21,303 bases of DNA from a virus. The notes under the pieces were generated by a model. It saw nothing but the letters and a program-made list of their open reading frames with translations. It made no database searches and was not told the origin of the DNA. The stretch is from IMG/VR virus record IMGVR_UViG_3300023106_000159, positions 1 to 21,303 of that record; one strand, given 5' to 3'. Position 1 is the stretch's first letter, and the number at the start of each line of letters is the position of its first letter. Shown one piece after another: positions 1 to 5,669 of this stretch. Both the position numbers and the translations under genes were made by a program.

Positions 1-153
1 GTGGTCGTCGAATGGCGTGAGTCCACGAGCGTACCGCTCGACAGGGCGACCGGCCTGTGCCGTGCGTGCGAGACCGTCTGGGAGGGAGCACTCGCCCTGC
101 GCGCACTTCGCTTCGACTTGGACGTTCCGCCCGCCGAGAGCGAGGCAGGCTGA
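1..153 (+). CDS. C-terminal part of a small CxxC protein, unknown function
   Basis: Frame 1 is open from the first base to TGA at 151-153 and gives 50 residues. The window begins with GTG, so this could be the true start, but more likely the gene is cut by the window edge. It contains a single CRAC (CxxC) pair at residues 20-23 of the visible part, followed by a segment rich in Leu, Ala and Arg and an acidic tail. One CxxC pair could be half of a zinc ribbon whose other half lies upstream. Codon use is typical of the window, with G or C in most third positions. No family is recognised. The stop is followed by non-coding DNA with a promoter-like element and a terminator, so this is probably the last gene of an upstream operon. 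Confidence 0.6.
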   Translation: MVVEWRESTSVPLDRATGLCRACETVWEGALALRALRFDLDVPPAESEAG

Positions 154-193
154 CCAAGTCGACCAACTAGACGGTGTGTCGCGCGCCGAATTG

Positions 194-202
194 TGCGATA
201 AT
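194..202 (+). promoter_or_regulatory. Extended -10 promoter-like element
   Basis: TGCGATAAT matches the extended -10 form TGnTATAAT at all but one position of the hexamer. It stands out as an AT-rich patch in GC-rich DNA. No good -35 hexamer lies 16-18 bp upstream, which is tolerable for extended -10 promoters. Transcription would start near 209 and meet the terminator at 248-282, giving a transcript of roughly 70-75 nt unless the terminator is read through. The activity is inferred. Confidence 0.35.
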
Positions 203-208
203 AGTCCA

Positions 209-282
209 CGAGTCGCACCAGTCTGTCAAAAGCTGGTCTGAAACGAGAGGCCCGGTCATTGCGACCGGGCCTTTCGTCGTTT
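209..282 (+). ncRNA. Possible short RNA between promoter and terminator
   Basis: A promoter-like element at 194-202 and a terminator ending near 282 would bracket an RNA of about 75 nt. Inside it are a short stem-loop (ACCAG at 217-221 with CTGGT at 233-237) and the terminator hairpin. No reading frame of useful length with a ribosome binding site is present. It could be a small RNA or a leader whose readthrough controls the genes from 457 onward. Nothing matches a known RNA family, so this is a candidate only. Confidence 0.25.
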
Positions 283-285
283 CAG
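238..285 (+). terminator. Long two-part terminator hairpin
   Basis: The inner stem is AGGCCCGGTC (248-257) paired with GACCGGGCCT (263-272) around a 5-nt loop, followed by TTTCGTCGTTT. An outer stem, CTGAAACGA (238-246) with TCGTTTCAG (277-285), continues the pairing after a small internal loop. The result is a nearly continuous 19-bp helix. The inner stem plus T-rich tail is a standard intrinsic terminator. The symmetric outer arm may allow function on both strands. Confidence 0.85.
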
Positions 286-421
286 GACTCGAACGCTTCC
301 GGCCCCAGCAGCCATCTGTCCCGCTACGAGCGGCCACTCTGGGCGAGCCGGAACACCTGTGAGCCACATGCGTGTCCGCGCCCCTCGCCCGGGCGTGCTG
401 CGGTGCGATGCCGTCGGTCAC

Positions 422-456
422 GCTGTGCCTCGCTTCACCTCAACGGGAGGCACAGC
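422..456 (+). promoter_or_regulatory. Hairpin sequestering the RBS of the gene at 457
   Basis: GCTGTGCCTC (422-431) is a perfect 10-bp complement of GAGGCACAGC (447-456), with a 15-nt loop. The 3' arm contains most of the Shine-Dalgarno run GGGAGG (445-450) and ends at the base before the ATG at 457. Folding would hide the ribosome binding site. A regulatory role (protein, small RNA, temperature or transcription-coupled opening) is inferred from geometry. Confidence 0.55.
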
Positions 457-633
457 ATGGACGACACCACCATCGGCCGCGACGGACGCGGCGCGGCGAT
501 CTACACCCACGAGATGCCCCACGTCGTCAAGTTCCTGCCGCCGCCCGTGCCGATCATCAACGCCCGCGACTGCGAGCTCGCAGGCTTCGACCTGGCACTC
601 GTGCTCGAAGCGCACAAGGCGGCGACACCATGA
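457..633 (+). CDS. Small protein of unknown function (58 aa)
   Basis: ATG at 457 is preceded by GGGAGG at 445-450, a good Shine-Dalgarno at a normal distance, which selects this start over upstream in-frame codons. The 58-residue product has a charged N-terminus, a Pro-rich centre (LPPPVPII) and an amphipathic C-terminus. It has one cysteine and no membrane segment. The stop overlaps the next start as ATGA (630-633), so translation of the next gene is probably coupled. I do not recognise a family. Small ORFs of this kind are common upstream of terminase genes in actinophages. The RBS lies inside a 10-bp hairpin, so expression of this three-gene run may depend on opening that structure. Confidence 0.65.
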   Translation: MDDTTIGRDGRGAAIYTHEMPHVVKFLPPPVPIINARDCELAGFDLALVLEAHKAATP

Positions 634-776
634 TCGAATCGCTCATCCTGCTCGGCGCTGGCCTCATCGGCAGCGCGGTCATCGCCATGTGCGGGCGCGG
701 CACACGCCCGCCCGGCATCTCGTTCTTCGAGGTGGCGCACGAGAGCAACCGTGCGAGCCGGCGGGCAAGACGATGA
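630..776 (+). CDS. Small single-pass membrane protein (48 aa)
   Basis: The start at 630 overlaps the previous stop (ATGA). The 48-residue product has one hydrophobic stretch at residues 4-20, rich in Leu, Ile, Gly and Ala, then an Arg-rich C-terminal half ending in RASRRARR. The positive charge after the segment predicts a cytoplasmic C-terminus. Its role is unknown. Small membrane peptides in this position could be morons, lysis modulators or exclusion factors, but nothing in the sequence decides between these. The stop overlaps the next start (ATGA at 773-776). Confidence 0.6.
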   Translation: MIESLILLGAGLIGSAVIAMCGRGTRPPGISFFEVAHESNRASRRARR

Positions 777-907
777 CCGACCCGGCCGTGATGCACGAAG
801 CGCACGACGCCGCCGCGCACCGCATCGACGAGGACAGGCAGGCCGCACTCGCGCTCATCGCCGCCCGTCGAACTGACGAGGACGACCGCGAAGAAGTGCC
901 CGCCTAA
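773..907 (+). CDS. Small charged helical protein (44 aa)
   Basis: The start at 773 overlaps the previous stop as ATGA. The 44-residue product is highly charged, with histidines near the N-terminus, an Ala-rich helix (around residues 19-32) and a very acidic end (DEDDREEVPA). It has no cysteines and no membrane segment. It is the last of three translationally coupled mini-genes (457, 630, 773). A 56-bp gap follows before the HNH gene. No family is recognised. The evidence for coding is the coupled start, uniform codon use and tight packing. Confidence 0.55.
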   Translation: MTDPAVMHEAHDAAAHRIDEDRQAALALIAARRTDEDDREEVPA

Positions 908-963
908 ACACTGGGCAAAGTCACCATCGCCCACCGACCGGCAAGCACCACGCGGGAGGCACC

Positions 964-1284
964 GTGACCCGCACCAACAGCCGCAACATGCACAAGCTGC
1001 GGGACGAGTTCTACGCCGAGGGCAAGGCGCAGTCCGAGTCGCCCGACCCGGAAGTGCGCGTGCTGTCCGACTGCTGGCTGTGCCGGACGCCCATCGACTA
1101 CGTCGCCCAGCCGCACACCACGAGCGACTCGCACAACCTCGACCACTACTTCGCGGTCGACGACTACCCCGAGCTTCAAGAGGACTGGGACAACTTCCGG
1201 CACTCGCACATGACCTGCAACACCAGCCGAGGCAAGCGCACACCGAGCGCCGGCCTCGGCGAGGACATGCCCAACTGGTGGTAG
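964..1284 (+). CDS. Small HNH endonuclease
   Basis: GTG at 964 follows GGGAGG in a proper ribosome binding site. The 106-residue product shows an HNH-type zinc nuclease signature: CWLC (Cys37, Cys40), Asp60-His61, Asn77, His82 and Cys85-Asn86, with a basic stretch after it. The pattern C-x2-C...DH...N...H-x2-CN fits compact phage HNH proteins of the beta-beta-alpha-metal fold. In HK97-type phages, HNH proteins encoded beside the terminase are needed for cos cleavage and packaging. The location about 1 kb upstream of the small terminase fits that role but does not prove it. A homing nuclease is less likely because it sits in a normal operon rather than splitting a gene. Confidence 0.8.
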   Translation: MTRTNSRNMHKLRDEFYAEGKAQSESPDPEVRVLSDCWLCRTPIDYVAQPHTTSDSHNLDHYFAVDDYPELQEDWDNFRHSHMTCNTSRGKRTPSAGLGEDMPNWW

Positions 1285-1315
1285 ACCGCCGCCATTCACG
1301 AACCTAGGAGCAACC

Positions 1316-1771
1316 ATGGCCCAGCTCGGCCCCCTCACCGTCACCGTCTCGATCAGCCTCGGAACCACGAAGCTGCCCATCCCGCCCATCACCTTCGAGG
1401 TGCCGCTGCAGGCCGTCGAGGACACGAAGCTCACCGAGGGCGCGGTCACGTACATCGTCGACCTCGACCGCACCGAGCTGCGCGAGCAGTTGACCAAGAG
1501 CGTGCGCACCATCGCCGACCAGGTCGAAGGCGCGTTCCTCACCCCGGGCGCGGTACTCCTCACGTGCGACGTGTGCGACGCGCAGATCGTCAGCGAGGTG
1601 CTGGCCACGCTGCGGCACGAGGCAAGCGGCGCCCACTCGCTCGGAGCACCGGCATACGCGAGGGCGTCCAGTGCATTGCCCGACGCTCTCGGCACCGTCG
1701 GTGAGGCCATCACGCCCGAGGGCATCGACCCGACCGAGGGTGACCAGACCAACGGCAAGGACGAGGCATGA
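1316..1771 (+). CDS. Hypothetical protein (151 aa)
   Basis: ATG at 1316 follows CCTAGGAGCAACC, a clear ribosome binding site. The N-terminal 60 residues look beta-rich, with alternating Thr/Val/Ile and a proline-rich PIPPITFEVP segment. The middle contains a CDVC (CxxC) pair near residues 83-86 followed by a helical stretch. The C-terminal 25 residues are acidic and probably disordered (EGIDPTEGDQTNGKDEA). No family is recognised. The stop overlaps the next start (ATGA, 1768-1771), so it is probably co-expressed with the small ATPase-like protein that follows. Confidence 0.7.
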   Translation: MAQLGPLTVTVSISLGTTKLPIPPITFEVPLQAVEDTKLTEGAVTYIVDLDRTELREQLTKSVRTIADQVEGAFLTPGAVLLTCDVCDAQIVSEVLATLRHEASGAHSLGAPAYARASSALPDALGTVGEAITPEGIDPTEGDQTNGKDEA

Positions 1772-2097
1772 ACAAGTACACGGCGGTCGGACTGCTCGCT
1801 GCGGCAGTTGAGGGCAAGCAGGTCCTCGTGCTGTCGCCTCACGGCCACGCCCTGAAGGATGCCGTGGACGAGGTGCACCGGGTAGCTCCCGACCTCACGT
1901 GGCGACGAGCCAACGGAGACGCACGAGTCACGCTCACATCAGGTGGCTCCATTGCGTTCATCACTCCTGCACAGGTACGCAGCCGCTCAGCAGACATCGT
2001 CCTCATCGAAGACGACCGAGACCTCCGCCCCGACCTCCTCAACGAGTTGCGCGCAGTCATCCACACCAGTACATGCGGAGAGATCATCCGCTACTGA
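1768..2097 (+). CDS. Small ATPase-fragment-like protein, no Walker A
   Basis: ATG at 1768 overlaps the previous stop. The 109-residue product resembles part of a RecA/terminase-type ATPase core: a beta strand with QVLVLSPH near the start, then GGSIAFITPAQVRSRSADIVLIEDD, which reads like the strand plus Walker B region of terminase and helicase motors (hydrophobic strand then acidic pair). No GKT/GKS Walker A loop is present, so it is unlikely to hydrolyse ATP alone. It could be a remnant of an old motor gene or a stand-alone partner of the downstream terminase. The resemblance is by eye and needs structural comparison. Length and codon use look like an intact gene, and 164 bp of non-coding DNA follow. 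Confidence 0.65.
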   Translation: MNKYTAVGLLAAAVEGKQVLVLSPHGHALKDAVDEVHRVAPDLTWRRANGDARVTLTSGGSIAFITPAQVRSRSADIVLIEDDRDLRPDLLNELRAVIHTSTCGEIIRY

Positions 2098-2135
2098 CGC
2101 CAACCGCACCGACAGCCACCCCGCCGAGGGCTTCG

Positions 2136-2151
2136 ATGGCGAATCCGCCAT
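2136..2151. repeat. Perfect inverted repeat ATGGCG-AATC-CGCCAT
   Basis: Two 6-bp arms around a 4-nt loop, followed by TAAAAT (2151-2156). No T-run follows on the plus strand, so it is not a typical terminator there. It may be a protein binding site, for example an operator or part of a packaging signal. Confidence 0.5.
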
Positions 2152-2232
2152 AAAATCCAGCCTCTCGGTGGGGAGCGGACCAGAGCCCAGGGGAGCTGTC
2201 CTCCCTCCCCGAGGTGCTGACCGGGGGTCGCA

Positions 2233-2244
2233 CGCGCGCGCGCG
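2233..2244. repeat. Alternating CG dinucleotide run
   Basis: Six consecutive CG dinucleotides immediately upstream of the ribosome binding site (TAGGAGT, 2249-2255) of the small terminase gene. Runs of this type can adopt Z-DNA. Whether it matters here is unknown. Confidence 0.6.
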
Positions 2245-2261
2245 AGTATAGGAGTACGGAA

Positions 2262-2615
2262 ATGGGTGATGTCGTCGATGCGACCGTGGTTTCCGTCGCG
2301 GCCGCCACGCATCTCGACCGTGAGGGCAAAGACGCTGGCGCGATCGCCGCGCTGCTCGCTCTCGCTCGGAAGATCGACGACTACGACTCGATCGTCGACG
2401 TCATCATGGAGCAGATCGAGATGGACCCGGAGTCGAAGATCCGTCCCCCGGCATCCGACAACGTGTCCCTGCCGACCTACCTGAAGTATTGCGACGCGCT
2501 CGGGCTGACGCCTGGCGGCCGCGGCGAGCTCGCGGCGACGAAGAAGCCGGGCGCCGCTGGTCCCCCGGATGACCTCGCGGCGTTCCGGGCCAACGCGCAG
2601 CAGCGCATTAGCTGA
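2262..2615 (+). CDS. terS: Terminase small subunit
   Basis: The 117-residue product is taken from ATG at 2262, preceded by AGGAGT. It lies directly upstream of the large terminase. The segment around residues 70-90 (LPTYLKYCDALGLTPGGR then EL) matches the conserved region of actinophage small terminases, where a helix is followed by LGLTPxxR. The N-terminal half is helical, and the C-terminus (KKPGAAGPPDD and after) is probably flexible and would contact the large subunit. The family recognises the packaging start site and loads DNA onto the motor. The call rests on gene order plus this motif. An 18-bp gap to the large subunit fits co-transcription. Confidence 0.8.
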   Translation: MGDVVDATVVSVAAATHLDREGKDAGAIAALLALARKIDDYDSIVDVIMEQIEMDPESKIRPPASDNVSLPTYLKYCDALGLTPGGRGELAATKKPGAAGPPDDLAAFRANAQQRIS

Positions 2616-2632
2616 TCCCCGCGGAGGTTTCA

Positions 2633-4216
2633 ATGACCTCCGAGCTGCTTGGATTCACCGAGCCGCGCATCTGGACGAAGCCGCGCCGGGAGTTGACGCC
2701 GGAAACGTCGCGCGGGTTCGAGGTCATCGACTTCGCGACCAACGTTCTGCGGGTGCACCTCTTCCCGTGGGAGATGTGGCTCCTCATCCACCTGCTCGAA
2801 ATCGACGAGCGCGGGCTGCTTCGCTTCCGCAAGGCACTCGTCATCGTCGGCCGGCAGAACGGCAAGACGCTGATGGCCGCCGTGCTCGCCGCGTTCTGGC
2901 TGTACGTCGACGCCGGCCGGTGGCCCGACCAGCTCCCCGAGCAGAACTTCATCATCGTCGGCGGCGCGCAGAAGCTCGACATCGCGATGAAGCCGTGGAA
3001 AGCGGTACGCCGGTGGGGCGCTCCGGACGACCCGAAGATCGGTATCGCCCACGACCGGGTGCCGTCGCTGCAGAACTTCACCTACCCGCCGCGCACGACG
3101 AACGGCGAGACCGAACTCCGGACCATGGGAGGCGGCGCCTACCTCCCCCGAACCTTCGACGGTGCCCGCGGCCAGAGCGCTGCGCGCCTCCTCCTCGACG
3201 AGCTGCGCGAGCAGTACGACTACGAGGGCTGGTCGGCGATCGAGAAGTCCGCCAACGCGATGTTCGACTCGCTGCTCGTGGCCTTCTCGAACGCCGGCAC
3301 GAAGCGCTCGCGAGTCCTCAAGGATGTCCGCGCCACGGCACACGAGGGCGTCGACGACCCGGATACCCAGTGGTTCGTAGCCGAGTGGTCCGCCGAGCAG
3401 GACGCTCCGCTCGACGACGTGCGTGCTTTCCAGCAGGCGAACCCGAGCGCAGGGTACCTGCCCGGCATGACGATCGAGGGCCTGATGCGCTCCGCGGCCG
3501 AGGCCAAAGAGAAGAACGTCGAGCGCATCGAGGTACTCGGCCAGTGGGTCACGGCCGAGGTCAACAACTTCATCGAAGCGCCGGAGTACCGCAAGCTCGT
3601 GCGGCCGGCCGCGAAGATCCGGATCCCGAAGGGCGCCCGCACGGTGTGGGGCGTCGACGTCTCCGACGATCGGCAGACGACGTGGCTGTCGTCGGCGGTC
3701 TACGACGAGGACGGGAAGCCGTTCCTGCACAGCCGGATCAAGCGCGCCGGCATGGTGTGGCTTCCCCAGTACCTCGCCGACCTCGCCGAGGAATCGGGGC
3801 AGTACGAGGTGGCCGTGAACGCGAAGGGCTGCGCGGCGATGGAGTTCGTCGAGCCGCTCGAGAAGCTCGGTCTCACCGTGCACAAGTTCGACGGACCCAT
3901 GTTCGCGATCGCGACCGGCCGCCATCAGGACGCGGTGCGCGACAGCAACATCGTGGTCACCGACCAGCCCGACATCGACCTCGCCGTGCAAGGCGGAGTA
4001 GTCGTGCGGTACGGCGAGAACAAAGCATGGTCCCGTTCGAAGTCCATGCCCGTCGACATCGCCGGCCTGGTCGCTATGTCGATCGCGCTCTACGCCCTCG
4101 AACTCCTCACCCCTCCCCCGCCGGAAGAAACCCCGCCGCCCCCGCCGCCAGCCGAGATCGTCGCCCACGACGACGGCTTCGAGTCCGAAGTGAACCTCGC
4201 TACCGCGTCGTTCTAA
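2633..4216 (+). CDS. terL: Terminase large subunit
   Basis: The 527-residue protein starts at ATG 2633 after GCGGAGG. It is the packaging motor: an N-terminal ATPase with Walker A GRQNGKT (residues 73-79) and Walker B LLLDE (186-190), then a nuclease domain of RNase H fold beginning GVDVSDD (residues 340-346, likely metal-binding Asp342), with a further candidate acidic residue at Asp475 in VDIAG. Size and order fit phage large terminases. It translocates DNA into the prohead through the portal encoded next and cuts the concatemer. The C-terminus has a run of prolines (residues 494-506), likely a flexible linker to a short acidic tail. No motif is missing or broken. Confidence 0.95.
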   Translation: MTSELLGFTEPRIWTKPRRELTPETSRGFEVIDFATNVLRVHLFPWEMWLLIHLLEIDERGLLRFRKALVIVGRQNGKTLMAAVLAAFWLYVDAGRWPDQLPEQNFIIVGGAQKLDIAMKPWKAVRRWGAPDDPKIGIAHDRVPSLQNFTYPPRTTNGETELRTMGGGAYLPRTFDGARGQSAARLLLDELREQYDYEGWSAIEKSANAMFDSLLVAFSNAGTKRSRVLKDVRATAHEGVDDPDTQWFVAEWSAEQDAPLDDVRAFQQANPSAGYLPGMTIEGLMRSAAEAKEKNVERIEVLGQWVTAEVNNFIEAPEYRKLVRPAAKIRIPKGARTVWGVDVSDDRQTTWLSSAVYDEDGKPFLHSRIKRAGMVWLPQYLADLAEESGQYEVAVNAKGCAAMEFVEPLEKLGLTVHKFDGPMFAIATGRHQDAVRDSNIVVTDQPDIDLAVQGGVVVRYGENKAWSRSKSMPVDIAGLVAMSIALYALELLTPPPPEETPPPPPPAEIVAHDDGFESEVNLATASF

Positions 4217-4238
4217 CCCAACTGAAAGCAGGTGCCAC

Positions 4239-5669
4239 GTGCCAGAAGAGCAGGGGTACCAAGTAGATGCATCCGGCCTGTCGTCCTGGGCGCAGATGGC
4301 CGACGAGTCGCACGAGACGAACCCCGACCTCATCTGGCCGAAAAGCCTCGAGGTGTACGACAAGATGCGCCGCGAAGACTCGCAGGTCGGGTCGGTGCTC
4401 CGCGCGGTGACGCTGCCGATCCGTGGTGCCGAGTGGATGATCGACCCGGCATCAGCGAGCGACGAGGTCGTGGAACTCGTCGCGGCCGACCTCGGTCTGC
4501 CGATCAAGGGCCGCGAGCCCGTCTCCGCACTCCGCACCAAGGGACGCTTCCAGTGGAGCGAGCACCTGCGGATGGCGCTCCTCGAGCTGGTCCACGGGCA
4601 CTCGTTCTTCGAGCAGGTCTACCGCCCCGAGGGCGACCGGCTGCGGCTCAAGAAGCTCGCGTGGCGGCCGGCCCGCAGCATCTCGAAGATCAATGTCGCG
4701 CGCGACGGCGGGCTGATCTCCATCGAGCAGCACGGCGTGAAGGAACCGATAACCGTCGACCGACTCGTGGCATACGTCACCGATCGCGAGGGTGGCAACT
4801 GGATCGGTGTCTCGCTGCTCCGCACCGCTTACAAGAACTGGCTCCTGAAGGACCGGATGCTGCGCGCTCAGGCGCTCACGGTGGAACGCAACGGCCTCGG
4901 CGTGCCGGTCTACGAGGCCGCACCATACCCCGACAAGGCGGACGCGTCCGGTCAGGAGGCGTGGCAGAAGTCGGAGAAGGACGCCGGTCTGCGGCTCGCG
5001 AAAGGTTTCCGCGCCGGTGAAGCGGCCGGTGCGTCCATCCCGAACGGGGCCAAGCTCACGCTGATGGGCGTCACGGGGAAGCTGCCCGACACGGACGCGC
5101 CGATCCGCTACCACGACGAGCAGATTGCGCGCGCGGTACTGGCTCACTTCCTCAACCTCGGCACCGAGACCGGGTCGTGGGCGCTCGGATCCACCTTCGC
5201 CGACTTCTTCACCAGCTCGCTCAACGCGGTCGCCGAACACATTCAAGACACCACGCAGGCGCACGTCGTCGAAGACCTCGTCGACTGGAACTGGGGCGAG
5301 ACGGAACCCGCGCCCCGTTTGGTGTTCAAGCCCATCGGTTCCGGTGGGTCCCTCACCGCGGAGGCGCTGAAGAGCCTCATCGACTCGGGGGTCATCCACC
5401 CCGACGAGACACTCGAGGCGTTCATGCGCTCGGCGTTCAGCCTCCCCGTCAGGGACGAGTACGAAGACGACAGCGAGGACGTAACGAAGACGGATACCGA
5501 GCTGGCGCGTTTCGCCGCAGAGGTGGTCCAGAAGGTCTACCTGGGAGTCGGCAAGGTGCTGACTCAAGACGAGGCGCGCGACCTGGTACGCCGCGCCGGG
5601 GCCAAACTCGGCGACGCTGCGCCTCCCGAGACGCCTCCCGCCCCCGACCCCTCACAGGAGGAAGCATGA
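4239..5669 (+). CDS. Portal protein (DUF935-type)
   Basis: GTG at 4239 opens a 476-residue protein. The N-terminal half (NPDLIWPKSLEVYDKMRRED, then VGSVLRAVTLPIRGAEW) and the later ALGSTFADFFTSSLNAV are typical of Mu gp29/DUF935-type portals, which form the dodecameric ring at the capsid vertex. Position after the large terminase and before the protease supports this. The C-terminal 70 residues are charged and helical and end in a Pro-rich acidic tail. Its TGA overlaps the protease ATG by 3 nt (5666-5669), and a strong AGGAGGA for the next gene lies inside the portal's last codons. The start is preceded only by a moderate binding site. Confidence 0.9.
   Translation: MPEEQGYQVDASGLSSWAQMADESHETNPDLIWPKSLEVYDKMRREDSQVGSVLRAVTLPIRGAEWMIDPASASDEVVELVAADLGLPIKGREPVSALRTKGRFQWSEHLRMALLELVHGHSFFEQVYRPEGDRLRLKKLAWRPARSISKINVARDGGLISIEQHGVKEPITVDRLVAYVTDREGGNWIGVSLLRTAYKNWLLKDRMLRAQALTVERNGLGVPVYEAAPYPDKADASGQEAWQKSEKDAGLRLAKGFRAGEAAGASIPNGAKLTLMGVTGKLPDTDAPIRYHDEQIARAVLAHFLNLGTETGSWALGSTFADFFTSSLNAVAEHIQDTTQAHVVEDLVDWNWGETEPAPRLVFKPIGSGGSLTAEALKSLIDSGVIHPDETLEAFMRSAFSLPVRDEYEDDSEDVTKTDTELARFAAEVVQKVYLGVGKVLTQDEARDLVRRAGAKLGDAAPPETPPAPDPSQEEA

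Larger units (their letters stand above)
154..456. other. 303-bp non-coding regulatory stretch
   Basis: No convincing gene lies on either strand here. The stretch holds, in order: two GACCAA direct repeats (152-157 and 161-166, 9 bp apart), an extended -10 promoter-like element (194-202), a small stem-loop (217-221 with 233-237), a strong terminator hairpin (238-285), about 130 bp with no feature I can name, and a hairpin enclosing the ribosome binding site of the next gene (422-456). Confidence 0.6.
2098..2261. other. Structured non-coding region before the terminase
   Basis: This gap of 164 bp breaks the otherwise tight packing. It contains a perfect inverted repeat (2136-2151), a GC-rich block at 2161-2214 whose arms (CTCGG at 2164-2168 and CCGAG at 2209-2213, GGGGAG at 2190-2195 and CTCC at 2201-2204) can form competing stems, and a 12-bp alternating CG run (2233-2244). 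The position between an HNH gene and the small terminase is where cos or packaging-recognition sites often lie. It might instead be a promoter or leader for the head operon. Confidence 0.45.

Noticed and set aside
284-358. tRNA-like sequence on the minus strand (T-loop-like GTTCGAGTCC), possibly an attP core
   Set aside because: The T-stem does not pair, no 7-bp acceptor stem can be formed, and no convincing anticodon arm is seen. There is no integrase in the window to support an attachment site.
167-421. 84-residue open frame on the minus strand across the non-coding region
   Set aside because: It runs through the terminator hairpin, has no good ribosome binding site and an atypical composition. 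It is probably a chance frame in GC-rich DNA.
2569-4266. Long open frames overlapping the large terminase on both strands (565 and 636 residues)
   Set aside because: They are Arg/Pro/Ala-rich shadow frames caused by GC-rich third positions. The terminase frame has all expected motifs.
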